A stretch of 7,168 nucleotides of DNA. It comes from Ruminococcus sp. UBA5129. Its GTDB lineage: Bacteria > Bacillota > Clostridia > Oscillospirales > Ruminococcaceae. The stretch is taken from NCBI GenBank assembly GCA_002414125.1, contig DHYN01000113.1, positions 1 through 7,168 on the forward strand. The letters are read 5' to 3'. Below, in pieces: positions 6,595-7,168 of the stretch. Each line of letters opens with the position of its first letter. Within the stretch, counting starts at the first letter, position 1. Position numbers and translations under genes: made by a program. The notes under the pieces are model-generated. The model was not told the origin of the DNA. It worked only from the letters and a program-made list of their open reading frames with translations, and ran no database searches.

Positions 6595-7168
6595 CTATTT
6601 TCGCTTTACTGATTTGAGCACTTTCTCATCTACCTTCACCTTGTATTTTCTGCGCAATTCCTGCTCCCAGGCATCTTGGAATTCATTCTGATACGCACTT
6701 GTTACAAGGCCTTTTACGTCGCTCATCTCCTCAGGTTCGTTGAGAATACGCGCATTAAGCATGAAATAAACCGGATAGTTTGCAAGAGAGCTTTCTACCT
6801 TGGGACCTCCGAAAGCCACATGATCTACCATCGGATTGCCACCCTTGGATATCAGAATATTCTCTATTACCACCTTTCCTTTAAATTCTTTGCGGATGCT
6901 ATCGGATAAAATCTGCGGATTTAGCTCCTTGGCTCGGGTCTTGACCACTTCGGCCACTGAGTCATTAGCGGCATGAATGAATATTCCCTTTACATGAGGC
7001 TCTTTCCATGCGAAATCTTTCTTATGGGTCTTGAAATACTGGTTCAGTCCCTCCGTATCTTTCGATGCACGGTCCCATACTTTTTTCACACTTACTTCAT
7101 AGAGCAGGCTGCCATCCGTATATTCTTTCAGAAGATTCCGATAATCCGGCTCCTCACGGATGAGCCGG
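6595..7168 (-). CDS. SurA/PpiC-like peptidyl-prolyl isomerase, C-terminal part
   Basis: Partial gene: 190 codons and a TAG stop are visible, and the start lies beyond the right edge of the window. The reading frame is open to the edge and reads RLIREEPDYRNLLKEYTDG just inside it. This matches my recollection of Bacteroidota PpiC/SurA-type proteins, which carry a SurA_N-like domain and parvulin domain upstream. An in-frame GTG at 7087-7089 is therefore unlikely to be the true start. The segment NQYFKTHKKDFAWKEPHVKGIF lines up without gaps with residues 127-148 of the neighbouring lipoprotein, marking a degenerate parvulin-type domain. The C-terminus (FQDAWEQELRRKYKVKVDE) looks like the final amphipathic helix and strand of SurA-like chaperones. 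Likely an exported periplasmic foldase, but the signal sequence cannot be seen. A hairpin terminator about 30 bases after the stop suggests this gene ends its own transcript, separate from the downstream operon. Confidence 0.82.
   Translation of the reverse strand, partial: RLIREEPDYRNLLKEYTDGSLLYEVSVKKVWDRASKDTEGLNQYFKTHKKDFAWKEPHVKGIFIHAANDSVAEVVKTRAKELNPQILSDSIRKEFKGKVVIENILISKGGNPMVDHVAFGGPKVESSLANYPVYFMLNARILNEPEEMSDVKGLVTSAYQNEFQDAWEQELRRKYKVKVDEKVLKSVKRK

Noticed and set aside
6595..7089. PpiC-like gene starting at the GTG at 7087-7089
   Set aside because: The frame stays open to the window edge and the upstream residues look like family sequence, so the gene is better read as truncated by the window.
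7146..7168. Inverted repeat CCGGCTC / GAGCCGG at the right edge
   Set aside because: Only seven bases per arm, inside coding sequence for normal-looking family residues (RLIREEP), so probably coincidental codon content.

Overview
The window reads as chromosomal DNA of a Bacteroidota member, most likely order Bacteroidales; a Muribaculaceae- or Bacteroides-like relative is my guess from memory of this gene neighbourhood. Three things support this. The SurA / OstA-like / MutL gene order and protein styles are typical of that group. The only convincing promoter has the Bacteroidetes -7 form (TAnnTTTG). The starts lack a clear Shine-Dalgarno sequence and sit behind A-rich leaders. Every real gene lies on the minus strand, so transcription runs from the right end of the window to the left.

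Layout from right to left: (1) 6595-7168 is the C-terminal part of a SurA/PpiC-like periplasmic foldase whose start lies beyond the right edge. (2) 6430-6594 is the one substantial intergenic region. It holds an intrinsic-type hairpin with a UUCG loop that ends the first gene, then a Bacteroidetes-type promoter. (3) 5506-6429 is a small SurA-like lipoprotein. (4) 4152-5516 is a SurA-type chaperone with two parvulin domains, overlapping the lipoprotein gene by 11 bases. (5) 1937-4132 is an OstA/LptA-like envelope protein, 19 bases downstream. (6) 93-1940 is the mismatch repair protein MutL, overlapping the OstA-like gene by four bases (ATGA). (7) 1-92 is non-coding; its first 22 bases are an exact inverted copy of a piece of mutL.

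Genes 3 to 6 look like one four-gene operon. Three consecutive periplasmic foldase-like proteins plus an OstA-like protein suggest a module for outer-membrane protein and lipopolysaccharide biogenesis. mutL appears to ride at the distal end through translational coupling rather than through a shared function.

I found no RNA genes, CRISPR arrays, insertion sequences or phage genes, and no clearly novel system. The points most worth a second look are the 22-base inverted copy of mutL at the left edge (possible chimeric contig end), the loss of endonuclease motif residues in MutL, and the split distribution of parvulin signature residues between the two SurA domains.
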